Source: Echinarachnius parma
Taxonomy: Eukaryota; Echinodermata; Echinoidea; Clypeasteroida; Echinarachniidae
Direction: 5' to 3'
Assembly: GCA_037951105.1 (NCBI GenBank)
Contig: JBAMJV010001373.1
Span: 41,001-105,000 of the forward strand
DNA: 64,000 nt
In this document: positions 1-11,335 of the stretch, in pieces
Layout of the letters: the number at the start of each line of letters is the position of its first letter
How positions within the stretch are numbered: position 1 is the stretch's first letter
Program-made: the position numbers and the translations under genes
The notes under the pieces: model-generated
What the model saw: the letters and a program-made list of their open reading frames with translations, nothing else
Told to the model about the DNA's origin: nothing
The model's database searches: none

Positions 1-2079
1 GCTGATTTACGGAGGGTCCAGGATTCTGCTCCATATGTGGCAATAGGGAGGATCAGGGCTCTGTAAATCCTGACTTTGAGTGTCCTTGAAATATCTTGGT
101 TGGACCAGATGGCACTTTTCAGCCTTCCAAATGACCAGGCTGCCAGTCTTGTTCGCCTCTTCACGTCATATTCTATAGAAGGTACCATGCTGCCGAGAAA
201 GACAAATGTATCCACTTTCTCGATGTTGGTGTTGTTTAGTGTAATAACTTGTTGGTCCTCTGTCCTGATTCTGAATTTCGTGGCATTGATTTTCATCCCC
301 CAACTTCTACATGTCTTTTCCAGTTCCCTTGAAGAGATTTGGAGGGTTTCAAATACAAGTTCCATGAGGGTGGTGTCATCTGCATAACGGATGTTGTTAG
401 TACGTATGTCACCCATCTGTATCCCACTGTCTAGTTTTTGGATGTCCTTCATCACAAATTCCAGGAATGGGTTAAAGAGGCATGGAGAGAGGAGGCAGCC
501 TTATCGAACTCCAGTTATGACATCCAACCATTTGGTTATCTTACTGTTCACCATAACAGAGCATTTGCTCTGCTTGTACATGCTCTCTATAAGGTAGACT
601 GGGGACTTGTCCACACCAATGGAACGTAAACATTTCCAGAGAGCTTCTCTCCAAATAGTATATCGAATGCTGCTTTAAAATCAACAAAGTTCAAGTGGAT
701 TGGTATCTTTTTTCTCTGGCCTTTTTGATGATCTGTCTGACGACAAACACAGCATCTGTGGTGCCTCTACAACTTACGAATCCGCATTGTTCCTCAGTCA
801 GATGGTTCTCAATGGTTCCCTGTATTCTCCTGAGGACAATCCTACAGAAAACTCTCTCAGTTATGGAGAGTAGCGTTATAGCCCTGTAGTTGGATGGGTC
901 CAGCTTGTCTCCTTTCTTAAACACTGGAGTGATGAGACCCTTGCTCCAGTCTTCCGGGGTTTTACCTTCCAACCATGCTGCATTTATTATTTTGAGCAGG
1001 AGTTGTCTCATCGGCTGTCTCAGGGTTTCGGCCGTTATTTTGTCCCAACCACAGGCCTTGTTGTTCTTCAACAGTTTTATTGCTGCCTCTACTTCTTCAA
1101 TTGCGAAAGGTTCACTTGGGTTATCTGTAGGTTGAGGGTCAGGTAGGGTCTGAAGAGTATTTTAGACCCTTGGAAATTGCGTGTTGAGGTGGCCGCTAAA
1201 ATGTTCTTCCCAGCATTTCAACACTTCTGCAGGAGCCGTTTTAAAGATGCCGTCCTTGTTCTTTACGGCAGGTTGCATCTCGTCTCTTTCTCCAGATAGT
1301 TTCTTAACCTTCTTGAAGAGCTCATGGCTGTTGTTCTTTGCGTGAGCAATTTCCATTTCTTCCACCTCTGCGTCAAGAATTGTCTTCTTCCAATTCTTCA
1401 CTTCATACTTGACCGTTTTATTGAGTTTTTTGTAGCTCTTCTTGTTGTGGGCAGAGGGATTGTTCATCACCAGGATTCTGGCTTTCCTCCTTTGTTCACA
1501 CGTCTTACAGTCATCTTCTGGGACACCTTCAACTTTTTTTGACCTTTTGAAGCCTACAACTTCTTCTGTGATGTTATTGGTAGTATAGATCTGCTTCCAC
1601 AGCTCATCTGCATCCGTGTCCTGAAGCTGAAGTAGTGGTTCAAAGGCACCTCCAATCCTGGCTTTAAATGCTTCTGCTATGTTAGAGTCATTAAGTCTGC
1701 CAACATCGTAGCTTTTGGGAAGGCTCTTCATTCGCTTAGACTTTGCAGGTGATAGCTTCACATTTGCCAGTACTAGATTGTGGTCTGACCCATCGTCCGC
1801 TGAGCAGTATGATCTTCAGTTCTGGAACGTCTTGATGTTCTCTAATTTGGTAATGATGAAGTCTATCTGATTTCTGTCATGTCCACATGGGGACGTCCAT
1901 GTTGCCCTCCTACATTCTTTGTGTTGGAAGTATGTGTTACACACTGCCATTCCGTGTAACATATATAATTCTAGAATCTTCTCCCCTCTGCTATTGAGCT
2001 GTCCTAGTCCATACTTGCCCAAAGGTGGTGCCCATACTCCGTGGTCCGCTCCTACTTTTGCGGTGAGGTCACCCATCAC
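1..2079 (-). pseudogene. Degraded APE-type non-LTR retrotransposon (LINE), truncated by window edge
   Basis: Reading the reverse strand from 2079 down gives the end of an endonuclease domain (1816-2079, with GDLTAKVG, HGMAVCNTYF and QIDFI), a linker rich in basic residues (1162-1761, RRKARILV and CWEEHFSGHLN) and a reverse transcriptase (691-1071, with KNNKACGWDKITAE, PVFKKGDKLDPSNYRAITLL and EEQCGFVSCRGTTDA). The catalytic YADD box lies at 375-386. The reading frame is broken between the blocks, and the usual Gln of the GVRQGC motif is a TAA stop at 501-503, so this copy is dead. The block order is that of LINEs whose ORF2 has an apurinic-like endonuclease; I do not assign a clade. The 3' part runs off the left edge. 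Confidence 0.85.
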
Positions 2080-2235
2080 AATTTTTTAGAGAACAGTAAT
2101 TGTCATTGTATAGAAATTTAAATGCCTGTATTTAGTTATAGTTACTGAGGTCACTTATTAAACTTAAGTAATTGTGATTCCATACTATAACTAGGAATCT
2201 ATGGTATCGTATATAACCCCTTGCATCAGCAGAGA

Positions 2236-3045
2236 ACCCTTTTGTTGTCACCGATGGTGATAATGCACTCTGTATACCTGCACGAGAAACATCCAGCATT
2301 ACTCCCTGCAACCATGAAGAAGCAGATTCCAGGATCATGGGACATGTTTCTCATGCCGTCAGGCAGTGTTTTCACAAGATTCTTGCTCGGACAGTAGACA
2401 CTGATGTAGTTGTGCAAGCAGTAGCAACTGTACAGCAGCTAGGAAGAATATACCTCTGGATTACATTCATAAATAGAAAGAACTTTCACTACATCCCAGC
2501 TCATGAGATTTGGGCCCACAAAATCGTTGGTTCTTCCGGTGTTCCACGCTTTCACGGGATGCGACACCGTTTCCCAGTTTGCCCAAGTTGGAAAGAAGAC
2601 TGCATGGAAAGTGTGGGAGACACATGATGAACTCACTGGATCCTTCTATGAGCTGCACAGTGCACCAGAACAATTCTCTGAAGAGACCGAGGCTTCCCTA
2701 GAGTACTTCACCATCCTTCTCTATGACAATACAGCAATATGTACCTCCATCAACGAAGTCAGATGTCAGCACTTCCTTCCACCAAGGCTGCCTTACAGAA
2801 ACATATCAGAAGGGCAGCATTGCAAGGACATACTACTATGCCATATCGCCAGATGCCCTCCCCTTCTGAGTGGGGATGGACTTGCCCAGAATAGTGGAGG
2901 CCCCTGTGGACAAACTTACTGGAACCAAGTGCATCCTGCCCAGAGCTACTGAAGTGTCTATGTAGGAGCAGGTGTAGAGATTGCAAATGTGTACGAGCAC
3001 ACTTAAAATGCACTGTGTATTACACATGCACAGGAGATTGTGACA
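2236..3045 (+). pseudogene. Decayed fragment of a multicopy HEEAD/DTDVVV gene family
   Basis: The forward strand encodes, with frame shifts, blocks recalled from a very common unnamed gene family of marine invertebrates: CNHEEADSRI (about 2310-2340), RTVDTDVVVQAVAT (about 2388-2430), NFHYIPAHEI (about 2480-2510), then in a second frame LPVFHAFTGCDTVS (about 2537-2580) and EYFTILLYDNTA (about 2700-2740), and finally a Cys-rich end with RCRDCKCVRAHLKC near 2975-3010. The frame changes near 2505-2530 and again after 2760, and a stop falls at about 2897, so it cannot make protein. The paired acidic motifs resemble PIN/FEN-type nucleases, but that function is a guess. It sits directly between a dead LINE and a SINE, as expected for repeat-derived sequence. 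Confidence 0.6.
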
Positions 3046-3061
3046 ATGCCTGAAACTAGGG

Positions 3062-3389
3062 GATGTGGTGTGGCAACATTGGTAGAGCGCGCGCTTTCCA
3101 ATTGTGAGATCCCGGGTTCGAACCCAGTCCACCGCGTTTGTCCTTCGGCAAGACAATTTATCCACTATTGCTGCTCTCGACCCAGGTGTATAAATGGGTA
3201 CCCGGAAGGATGGGAACCTGTTTCCTTAGCACTGTGCGCGCCTAATAGGCGACTTGCTGGAATACTCCCCAGGGAGTGGAAAATGTGCACTTAATGTGCA
3301 GGATTGATTGCAGTGTGTATCCGTTGATCGGGGTAATAATATTGTAAGCGCTGTGATATAGTTTACTATGAATAGCGTAGCTAAATGCC

Positions 3390-3421
<32 letters not shown>
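3062..3421 (+). mobile_element. tRNA-derived SINE with ATT-repeat tail
   Basis: The head resembles a tRNA gene: an A-box-like stretch (TGGCAACATTGGTAGAGCG from about 3071) and a B box GGTTCGAACCC at 3115-3125, closing with TCCACC. A unique body of about 230 bp follows, then an (ATT)n tail at about 3390-3421. A second, diverged copy lies at 62815-63150 on the other strand, which supports a family rather than a lone tRNA pseudogene. An RNA polymerase III internal promoter is implied. Confidence 0.8.
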
Positions 3422-3422
<1 letters not shown>

Positions 3423-3660
3423 GGTGAATGACTTAAGACTGTTCATGGTGAGAATTTTATATTGTTGAGACAATCCATCTGACCAAAAATAGCTGGTTGC
3501 TTCCATGGATGTATTGCCTTGTAACATTGTTTCAAGTTGATGTATTATAAAATACCATAAACTTTACTGATTCCAGGAAATAGGCCTTATATTGATAAGA
3601 AAATTGTTTGAGTTAAATGGATCCCATATGCAGGGATTGTTTTCTATGTGTACACAGCTT

Positions 3661-4030
3661 GTTGCTATGGTAAATATGTTACTAAGCAACTCAATTTGTT
3701 ATTATTTGTCAATTACCATTTATGACAATCTGTACAGTTTAAAATATACCCAAATATTTCTCTTCTGTAAACTTGTAGGCAGTGTAAGGTGGAACAGTCG
3801 TTTACAAATAGACAATTAAGATATAACTAGACAGTTGCTATGGTTTATCCGTTGCCTAGCAACAAACAAATGCTTTTTTTAAATATTGACACTTATAGTG
3901 ACCTTATAACATGTCTTTAGATAGTTTTGATGATAAAACACATAGCATCATCCTTTTGGAATGGATTAGATATGCTTAAATGATTCGTTGCTAGGGTCAA
4001 TACGTTTCTTAGCAACCGTTGCTAAGAAAC
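3661..4030. promoter_or_regulatory. Cluster of RFX X-box-like palindromes
   Basis: Three spots carry GTTGC...GCAAC inverted motifs: 3661-3690 (GTTGCTATGG then CTAAGCAAC), 3834-3863 (GTTGCTATGG then GTTGCCTAGCAAC) and 3987-4030 (GTTGCTAGGG, CTTAGCAACC, GTTGCTAAGAAAC). GTTGCCTAGCAAC at 3851-3863 fits the X-box half-site layout of RFX factors. The regular spacing of about 165 bp may mean a tandem repeat rather than a working enhancer. No gene is adjacent. Confidence 0.25.
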
Positions 4031-4369
4031 AGGCCGGATGCATTGGCTCCACCTTTTAAAATATTCAGTATAGGCTCAAGTATAACTGTACCAAGTTTCA
4101 TACTTGTATCATTTTCCGAGCGATTTTCGCCTTTTTTTGCACCGATCGCCTAGACTATAAGAAATAAACTGAAATATGAATTTTCTTATGAGAATGCAAA
4201 CATTAAAATGGCCTACTTCAATTTCTGATACAGTAGCATTTCTCTTTGTCAAATTCTGCTCCTTTTCCAAATTTTCATTTTGAAGAAAGATTGCGCTGTA
4301 TTGCTTGTAGTGTGTAAAAAAAACACTATGTACTCCAGAGTCCATTGTAGTTTGATATGTACACCTTAA

Positions 4370-4791
4370 AGGGGACCACCAGGCAAAGAATAACACATAA
4401 TTATATGTTTTGCTACCGTTTTGTGATATCAAATAGATACCCAACATTTTGCAAAGGGTTGTGTAATTCATAAACAAAGCAATTAATTTCCACCACTTAC
4501 GGAACCACTACTATTTCCTGGTTCGTACGGGCCAAACATTTGCGAGTGCGTCAATGCGATTCACGCGTACGTTTGTAGACAATAGAATTCGATAGAATAG
4601 GATTCGATTGCTCTGTACACATTAGTCTTCGCAATTTAGACCGCATGAACGCATGCTTTAGAATGGTGAGGCGTTTTCCAATTATATATTTTTTTTCTGG
4701 AAACATATTTTTGTGAACTTGTTGATGGAATGGAATACTAAAGATGTTACCTTTCTTTAATAAGAATATTATTTTTGGGTGGTGGTACCCT
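4370..4791. mobile_element. MITE with TTAA target-site duplication (family A)
   Basis: Both ends are AGGG/CCCT inside a TTAA duplication (4366-4369 and 4792-4795), with inverted ends AGGGGACCACC and GGTGGTACCCT. The 422 bp interior has no credible coding sequence. TTAA duplications are known for the Kolobok and piggyBac superfamilies; the AGGG ends are shared with the elements at 45749, 46678 and 59584. Confidence 0.7.
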
Positions 4792-4795
4792 TTAA

Positions 4796-5729
4796 TAAGC
4801 AAATCCATCCATGAGATGAAAAATATTAATTTATTTCACTGTCTTATTGTTTAAATGCCTGTTTTTGTTTGTTTTGAAGTGATATAATATGTTTGTGGGA
4901 AATTTATATCAAGAATTTGAATATCGATGATTATTTATGTTCCTTGGTTATCTAACAAAAATTTGGAGGAGGAAAAGGTCACAAGAAAAAGAAAGAATAA
5001 AATACTTTCAAAATGACAAATGTTTCTTTGCTCTTTGTGTTGATTCTTCTCCCACGTTTCGTTTTTAATTATTAATATTATAACTTGTTGTTAAATCTAT
5101 AGGAAAATACACATTATATGTTCACGTAGGTCTATAGATAACAGATGCTACGCATAAGAGCCAAGAGACGAAAATACTATTTTGCATGGAGAATGGCTGA
5201 AATTAGCAGTAATCCTTCATTTGAACAGAGACCAAACTGGACTAAAAATACACACCACCCTGGAGAAATCTTGTGTCTAATCTTCTTTGGATGGATCAGG
5301 CTTTTGGGATTTACGGTGGTGGATATTGGTGTCCATCATCTAGAGGCATCTACAGTGTACTGGTTGGAATATCCTGTAACCTGGATTGGTGTCTCCAAAA
5401 AAAAAAGGGGGGATGCGTTTTGTACACAGGTGCGTACTATACACAGAGATTTACGGTAGTGTAGAAATCCCAATACACTGTAGTTGAACTTCTAAAAATA
5501 GCCAGTTAGCTCAAGATGGGTGTCAGACTGCCATTACTTGACACATACAAGTGCAGCTAAATATGACAGCAATCAAGGACACCGAAGTCCATAATCCCGT
5601 TACAAAACATTTTCTGGATTCCAGGGATGACCAGTAAAGTCCTTGCTCAGTCCATAGACATACATACCAGTAGCATACTCGAGGGGGACATACTGATCTC
5701 CAAATAAAAAAATAAAAAGAATACAGTGT
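4796..5729. other. Gene-free AT-rich stretch
   Basis: I see no exon, RNA gene or element here. The reading frame at 5145-5459 has no recognisable domain and is interrupted by simple sequence, so I do not call it a gene. Confidence 0.5.
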
Positions 5730-5750
5730 CCCCCCCCCCCCCCCCCCCCC
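5730..5750. repeat. Poly(C) run of 21
   Basis: A run of 21 C residues directly precedes the duplicated segment at 5751. On the other strand it is a G run able to form a quadruplex. Confidence 0.95.
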
Positions 5751-6078
5751 AATCAGTCAGACCACAATATCATCGCTATTCCACTGTACAGTACAATGTT
5801 CAATAGTTCATTCAACACTTTAAAAATATTTGTTTATGAATGTAGATTTGATGGTAACTTATAATGATCAAATAAAATGTGGGTCCCACATTTTACTTCA
5901 TTTAACTAATTATACAGACTGTGCTCCCAGTCAGTCAGACCATGCTATCATCACTATGCAGTACAATGTTCAATAGTTCATTCAACATTTAAAAAATGTT
6001 TTTAATGAATGTGTTGATTTCAAGGTAACTAAAATGATCAAATCAAATGTGGGTCCCACATTTTACTTGATTAAACTA
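5751..6078. repeat. Direct tandem duplication of about 160 bp
   Basis: Two diverged copies (about 5751-5910 and 5930-6078) share CAGTCAGTCAGACCA, CAATGTTCAATAGTTCATTC and the palindromic AATGTGGGTCCCACATTTTA in the same order. No coding potential is seen. Confidence 0.75.
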
Positions 6079-6389
6079 AGTCTTTTTTGTCTTTAAAACC
6101 AATGTGAGGTTTTTCAGTTCACTTCATTTTTCATTTTCTCAAAGATAATAGTTCTTGAAGCTCCCTCTCAACTAAAACTGTACTATCCCTTTAATGTCAA
6201 TACAAACCACAAGACCTTCAATAGTTATTAATGATTAATGCTATTGAAAATAGAAACATAATGACAATAATGTTTCAATTCATACATAGTGCCTAATATG
6301 ATTGATAAAAGCGCTTTACATTATTACCACGTTCATTGGACACACACTCGCAATCAATTTGCTCATTTGACATTTATGTTTCACATCTA

Positions 6390-7245
6390 GGTGATTATGA
6401 AACTATAACCCTGTAATGTCTGAGAGTCGGGAGGGGGGAATGTTGGTGAATTTTCAAATACTTTTATCATTGGAAGCAGTGGTGTACGTGGTCGACACTT
6501 TCTGCACGAAAGAGATTATCTGTCATAATGTTTTCACATCTAATATAAAATAATACAAGAGTAAGACCTTGACATTATGGCATTGTGCTGGGAAAAAAAA
6601 CTGAAAAAGCAAATGAAAAAAAAAAAAAAAAATTATAGATGTGAGAATGCACATTCATGGAATACCTGTGTTCCCAATGGGAACGTGTATTCATTGTTTC
6701 ATTCTAGATGCCTCTCTGACTCTCCCTCAGTAGTAACAATGCCGTATACCAGTGGCGTAGCGTGGTCGGGCTGATTCGGGGGGGGGGGGGGGGGGGGGGG
6801 GTTGGCACACCATTATGTATTTATTTGATTTTTGAAAAACATTTCCCCTCATGTTTTCTATTGTTTTTCCAAAATAATTGGGGGGGGGGGGACACACAGG
6901 CCCCTCGTGCCCCCGTAGCTACGCCACTGCTGTACACACTCTTCAAATGAATCAACATGGAAACTCTACCCAATTTACTCCCCAGCCAGAAACTTTAATT
7001 GGATTTTGTTCTCGGTTGTGTTCACAGAGTGGGTTGTAATGTCTCCCAGTTGCCACTCAAGTTAATTCATTAGTTTCATTTACTGCCGACATTTATCACG
7101 GAATGTTCCACAACAAGGTGATTATGGAACTACATGTATAACCCTACAATGTCAGACTCAAATGCTAGTTGTTAAATAGTCTGGTAGGGGGGGGGGGGGG
7201 GGTGATGTTCAAAATTCAAATACTTTAATCATTGGAAGTGTACAA
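6390..7245. repeat. Dispersed direct repeat pair around a G-run element
   Basis: The segments near 6390-6480 and 7118-7245 share GTGATTATG, ACTATAACCCT or its variant, a G run, and CAAATACTTTWATCATTGGAAG. They flank the inverted-repeat element at 6750-6929. The stretch has no gene. Confidence 0.5.
6750..6929. mobile_element. Short inverted-repeat element with G runs (GTGGCGTAGC family)
   Basis: The ends are inverted copies: CAGTGGCGTAGC at the left and GCTACGCCACTG at the right. A run of more than 20 G lies just inside the left end and a second G run lies near the right end. At least nine related copies occur in this window. There is no transposase; it is non-autonomous if it is a transposon. 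Confidence 0.65.
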
Positions 7246-8154
7246 ACAAAAAATACCAATAATTCTCAGAACCCATGATTTGATAACCTTACTATCAAAA
7301 CATTTTTTTTAAAGAACTCTTGGGGGAAAATGACATCAGAACCAAGCAAAAACATTTTGGATTTAATAATTCCTTTAATAAATATTCTCCAATATCCATT
7401 CTTGACAGTTCCAAACGTATTTTCAAATTTATTGAGTCTCTTAGTTAATTGGCAGAAATGACAGTTCACTCAAACTTATATTTGATATGATATATCTATA
7501 ACTGGAAGATTAGCATAAAATATTGTGGAAATGCCAATCACAATCAAAATTACATGAATCATAATAACCTTCCCCTCCATTACATGACAGCATGACACCG
7601 TAGCGTAGCCAAAAAATGATTTTTAAACCAAATTTAGAATTTTGTATTCTTGGTAAATGGGCCCTTTTCTATAAGCTTTTGCTTCCACATGGTCCCAAAC
7701 CATTTTCAGGGATGTAAGTGGAGCTGAAAAAAAAATCCAGAAAGTCAAGGGGGCGGTAGCCCCCTGGCGGGGTTGCAGGGGCAGCGCCCTTGCCCCATAG
7801 CAGCGCCCCTGCAGGAAAATTTTGCAAATTTGCCTTTGAACTTTGCAGTTTTTAGTAACATGATGGATAGGTTTTGATTGTAATTTGTAATTACGGACAC
7901 GTTTGTCGATCAAAAAAAAAACAATAAATAAAAAAACAAACAAAACAAAACAAAACAAAACAAAACAAAACAAAAAAAACACGGAATTTTATAAAAAATC
8001 CGGATTTCCGTCAAAATCCCTGCATCCCTGCATTTTGCATAACTAATTACGGAATGGACAATTTCTATTTACAAATTACATGTTTAATTTGTTTAATGGT
8101 CTAAATACACTGCTAAGTTGAAAAAAAAAAAGGTTATTTTTTTGTTCCCATTAC

Positions 8155-9736
8155 AAACTAGATGGATCTTCGACTGCGCGCAGTCGAAAATGATGCCTCC
8201 GCCATTACGCAATTTATTTATATCAAGCCCAAATCAACATGTACACAGAATTAATTCTGTCAACTCAATTTTGATGGTACTCTGTCTTTTAGATCTTGAC
8301 GTATCACAATTATGAGCTATAAGTGACCTTGACCTTTGCCCTCATGACCCCAAAATCTAATGACTACAATTGTTCCCTATTATACATTCAGGTATCAAGT
8401 TGGATTGAAATCTGATATTCAGTTCTTGAGATTTCCAATCTCAAGCTACTTTTACATATAATGAGCCCTGTGACCTTTGACCTTTGACCTCATGACCCCC
8501 ACAATCTAAGCAGTTCATTGGCTCTCCAAGGAACATACATGTACCAAGTTTGGTCAGAATCTGTCAATCCCTTCTTGAGATAACGCGATCACGAGCTATT
8601 TTTGCATATATAATGAGCTCTGTGACCTTTGACCTTTGACCTCATGACCCCAAAATCTAATCAGATCATTGGCCCCCCAAGATACATACATGACCCAAGT
8701 TTGGTGAAAATCCGTCAATCGGTTCTTGAGATAACACGATCACGAGCTGTTTTTGCATATATAATGAGCTCTGTGACCTTTGACCTCATGACCCCAAAAT
8801 CTAATCAGATCATTGGCCCCCAAGATACATACATGACCCAAGTTTGGTCAGAATCAGTCAATCCGTTCTTGAGATAACGCGATCACGAGCTATTTTTGCA
8901 TATATAATGAGCTCTGTGACCTTTGACCTTTGATCTCATGACCCCAAAATCTAATCAGATCATTGGCCCCCCAAGATACATACATGACCCAAGTTTGGTG
9001 AAAATCCGTCAATCGGTTCTTGAGATAACACGATCACGAGCTGTTTTTGCATATATAATGAGCTCTGTGACCTTTGACCTTTGACCTCATGACCCCAAAA
9101 TCTAATCAGATCATTGGCCCCCAAGATACATACATGACCCAAGTTTGGTCAGAATCAGTCACTCCGTTCTTGAGATAACGCGATCACGAGCTATTTTTGC
9201 ATATATAATGAGCTCTGTGACCTTTGACCTTTGACCTCATGACCCCAAAATCTAATCAGATCATTGGCCCCCGAAGATACATACATGACCCAAGTTTGGT
9301 GAAAATCCGTCAATCGGTTCTTGAGATAACGCGATCACGAGCTATTTTTGCATATATAATGAGCTCTGTGACCTTTGACCTTTGACCTCATGACCCCAAA
9401 ATCTAATCAGATCATTGGCCCCCCAAGATACATACATGACCCAAGTTTGGTCAGAATCAGTCAATCCGTTCTTGAGATAACGCGATCACAAGCTATTTTT
9501 GCATATATAATGAGCTCTGTGACCTTTGACCTTTGACCTCATGACCCCAAAATCTAATCAGATCATTGGCCCCCCAAGATACATACATGACCCAAGTTTG
9601 GTGAAAATCCGTCAATCGGTTCTTGAGATAACGGATCACGAGAACGGGACGTACGTACGTACGGACGGACGGACGTACGGACGGACGGACAACCCGAAAA
9701 CATAATGCCTCCGGCTACTTCGTTGCGGAGGCATAA
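8155..9736. mobile_element. Pearl-like (Helitron-associated type) element with tandem core repeats
   Basis: The left end carries the perfect palindrome TCGACTGCGCGCAGTCGA followed by ATGCCTCCGC. The core is about eight tandem units of 144-151 bp containing TGACCTTTGACCTCATGACC and a GATCACGAGCT segment. An ACGT/ACGG microsatellite follows (9648-9690), and the right end is a hairpin, ATGCCTCCG...CGGAGGCAT. This order (left end, tandem core, ACGG microsatellite, right end) is the published layout of pearl elements of bivalves and related Helitron-derived elements. A second copy lies at 16718-17825 inside hinderin. Confidence 0.75.
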
Positions 9737-10998
9737 AAACCATTACAGGTGCAAGATATGATAGTATTGAATGTAGCAAGAATTTCCTTCTTCATACTGT
9801 ACAAATATAAAGAACCAGAAAGGTACACATAAAGGCTTCAATTTTTATTACACATCCTTGTTTGTTTTGCCTGCTTTGCATTATTTTCTCCCTACAAATT
9901 ACAGTTTGTTTACGTGATTACGTCTATTTTGGTACTTGGTACGTGCTGGATTCCTCCATGTTTCATTCTACAGAGGATTCTCCCCTTCCTATAGATAAAA
10001 ACGGCCTTGAGATTACCTCTAAAATGTCAGAGTGTATTAAAGTGTACTGTACGCCAGGTGAAATCATTAGAACATCTGCTGGGTACATTGAAGGGAAATT
10101 TAGGGAAAATAGCTTTATATAGCTTCCTGTATATGTGTCTACCTTCTGTTGTTCTGTAGTTGTTGTTTTTTCACCTGAAACTACTTTATTGGAGACCTTA
10201 TGCAATATTATGTGCCAAGTAACCTCAGTTTCCCTGAACTGTTAATGCATATAGGTATGCGAGGTGTGATTCTGACATATCCAACATACCTGTGAATCTC
10301 ATTTGCTTATAAGGGGGATACATGTACAGTATACAAATGTTAATGCTATGTATACAATATAATCAGGGATCTGGGAGACCTCATAATTCCATGATATAAT
10401 TAAATACTAACCTATATTTATGTGTCTATTTTCTTTGAAAGTGGAAAGTCGAGATTATATACAATATATATTGATAAAAGATTCAAGTTATTCTGATTTC
10501 TTGAACTGACATAAACGCATGAACTCAGATTCAGTAACAGTCAAACCCGTTTTGGCAGCCACCTGTCTATAGCATTCAATCTGCCTACAGTGGCCACCAC
10601 TAAGGAGAAAAACAATGTTATAGAGCCTATAGCGTTCAGTCGTTCACCTGTCTACAGTGGTTGGTTTTGTTTCTTGTAGAGGGTCACTCATTATACACAG
10701 AATCCTCTCTACTTAAAAAATAATGGATCTTCCATCTTAACATGTAATATAAACATTTACATTGTCAGAAAAAACACACAAAACAAAACACAAATTGCAG
10801 TAAATATACAACATGTACTTCAAAATGGCAAGCAACAATGCAATAAACACACTATTTACTGAAGTAGTGATTGGGGGGGGGGGGGGGGCTAATTTCCACC
10901 AAACCGATGGTTTAGAACGAGAAGGGTGCTAAGTCACTATTTGTACTTTGGTGATATTCATGTTTAATGTTTGACAGCCATGTAGAAACCAATGAAGC
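9737..10998. other. Gene-free stretch downstream of hinderin
   Basis: I see no exon. A G run occurs at about 10874-10888, and a diverged CAGTCAAACC...GGTTGG segment at 10536-10690 may be a remnant DNA transposon. Confidence 0.4.
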
Positions 10999-11004
10999 TT
11001 TATT
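10999..11004 (-). terminator. Candidate hinderin polyadenylation signal (AATAAA)
   Basis: On the reverse strand the first canonical AATAAA that I find lies about 200 nt beyond the hinderin stop codon. This suits a short 3' UTR. Confidence 0.45.
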
Positions 11005-11204
11005 TTATGTTTGTGGAATGTTTCCAAAACAAGATGTAAAATTTGCATCTGAAAATCCTGCATCATGTTGAGGTTTTGACCTACAAGATGGTTTGCCTAA
11101 CTCAATTTAGCCCCAAAATAGACTTAACGCTCTTCTCACTCTCACCAAGAACAATGTACAAATTATCATCTCACCTTGGATTAATGGCAATCTGAGGGAT
11201 CGCA

Positions 11205-11335
11205 TCACTTGAGGAAGAAAACGTCCTCCAACACTTGACTCTCTTCCTCCTCCCCTAATTCCACATCTTGGTCAAGAAGCAGTCCGATCTCCCTGATCAC
11301 CTGACTGGAACGCTGCATCAGGCGGGCATCGGATG
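11205..11335 (-). CDS. KIAA1328: Hinderin exon 9 (terminal, conserved C-terminus)
   Basis: The acceptor TATATTCAG precedes it. It encodes 43 residues beginning ASDARLMQRSSQVIREIG and ending VLEDVFFLK before TGA at 11205-11207. The ending closely matches the human C-terminus (ILEDIFF), which is strong evidence for the gene call. Confidence 0.88.

Noticed and set aside
3062-3135. A true tRNA gene
   Set aside because: The acceptor and D arms do not fold well, and it continues into a SINE body with a second genomic copy.
5145-5459. 104-codon forward frame
   Set aside because: No family resemblance and no splice or promoter context.
8629-9142. Frames with repeated DLMTPKSNQIIGP
   Set aside because: Translation of the tandem core of the pearl-like element.
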